From positions 437,091 to 466,172 of the forward strand of contig NW_003126387.1 of assembly GCF_000003605.2 (NCBI RefSeq): a stretch of 29,082 nucleotides of DNA, written 5' to 3'. Shown in pieces: positions 28,501 through 29,082 of this stretch. The position numbers and the translations under genes were made by a program. Within the stretch, counting starts at the first letter, position 1, and every line of letters starts with the position of its first letter. Source of the stretch: Saccoglossus kowalevskii. Lineage: Eukaryota; Hemichordata; Enteropneusta; Harrimaniidae. The notes under the pieces are model-generated. The model was not told the DNA's origin, ran no database searches, and was given only the letters and a program-made list of their open reading frames with translations.

Positions 28501-29082
28501 AAATGCCTAGTAGACAGTGTTGTAATTTAATTTGAAAGATAACTAAATCAGGTGTGTCTACAGCAAGTATCCCAATGGTTATACTCACTAGTACACACAT
28601 GATTCGTTTTATATTTGGTCCTCTGTGCTAGTAACAAGCGGCATCGAGATGCAGATTTTTATGTGACACTTATTATGCAATTATTCACATTAATAGTATG
28701 CATCCCCTATAGACCCAAAATGTTATGAAAATTTGTTGTGCTGAACAACGAAAAAGAATTTCAAAAGATGGCACATTTCGAGTAAAAAATGTTTAAGATT
28801 TGCTGGGTAACTTTGTGGCAGATATTTTAAATTGCAGCCATTGACATTAAAGGAGTATCAATTACATGTATGTTTCTTTTTTCTTGAGTTATTTTTCCCA
28901 AAATCTACAAGTCGGAACACTTTGTTTTGGGGATAATGTTCATAATAATCGTTTGCCTTACTTAATTGAACACGGATCATTTTGCAAAGTTGTAAGGTAT
29001 ATTATCTATAATTTGTTGCCATGGTTATTGTCGTACACTGGATTCGTTATTTCTTTTTGACGCCAAATTTATGTAAATAACA

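Larger units (their letters stand above)
26689..29082. other. 5' flank of the six-CUB gene
   Basis: It holds a TATA-like palindrome near the start codon, a local direct duplication (27581-27851) and the right copy of the shared upstream block (28222-28500). I see no supported gene. A 160-codon plus-strand open frame at 27223-27705 runs into the duplication and has no recognisable domain. Confidence 0.5.

Overview
The window looks like AT-rich nuclear DNA of an invertebrate animal. There are no bacterial-style operons. The coding sequence is split into short exons with GT..AG borders, the proteins are extracellular CUB-domain receptors, and the introns and intergenic DNA carry decayed LINE, DNA-transposon and MITE remnants. 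I cannot name the species; a marine invertebrate such as a mollusc, hemichordate or tunicate would fit, but that is inference.

The main content is two related genes in tandem on the minus strand. The right-hand gene (26688 down to 14461) can be assembled completely from ten exons, and every splice phase matches. Its 977-residue product has a signal peptide, a stalk with regularly spaced N-glycosylation sequons, six CUB domains, one transmembrane helix and a cytoplasmic tail with two PPxY motifs. The left-hand gene (7023 down to 138, last exon beyond the left edge) has the same plan with three CUB domains. Its fourth exon has a frame break that would cut the protein before the membrane anchor.

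In both genes the introns fall inside the CUB domains. Each internal exon encodes the second half of one CUB, a linker and the first half of the next, with phase 0 at both ends. Exons can therefore be duplicated, lost or skipped without breaking frame. A recent event is visible in the right-hand gene: exons 4 and 5 plus flanking intron are a roughly 575 bp tandem duplication.

Layout from left to right: 1-309, transmembrane exon of the left gene; 1007-3932, its CUB exons, with a 55 bp tandem repeat in intron 3; 3933-6965, intron 1 with an antisense LINE remnant; 6966-7023, signal-peptide exon; 7024-8754, 5' flank with a 300 bp block shared with the other gene's 5' flank; 8755-13058, a decayed 4.3 kb DNA transposon with TIRs of about 300 bp and an XPG-nuclease-type transposase pseudogene (Academ-like); 13059-14460, intergenic; 14461-26688, the right-hand gene, with a 624-base assembly gap in intron 8 and a MITE in intron 6; 26689-29082, its 5' flank with the second copy of the shared block and a local direct duplication.

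The paired receptors, their half-CUB exons and the shared upstream block look like a small locus evolving by tandem and exon duplication. Ligand and function cannot be read from the sequence.
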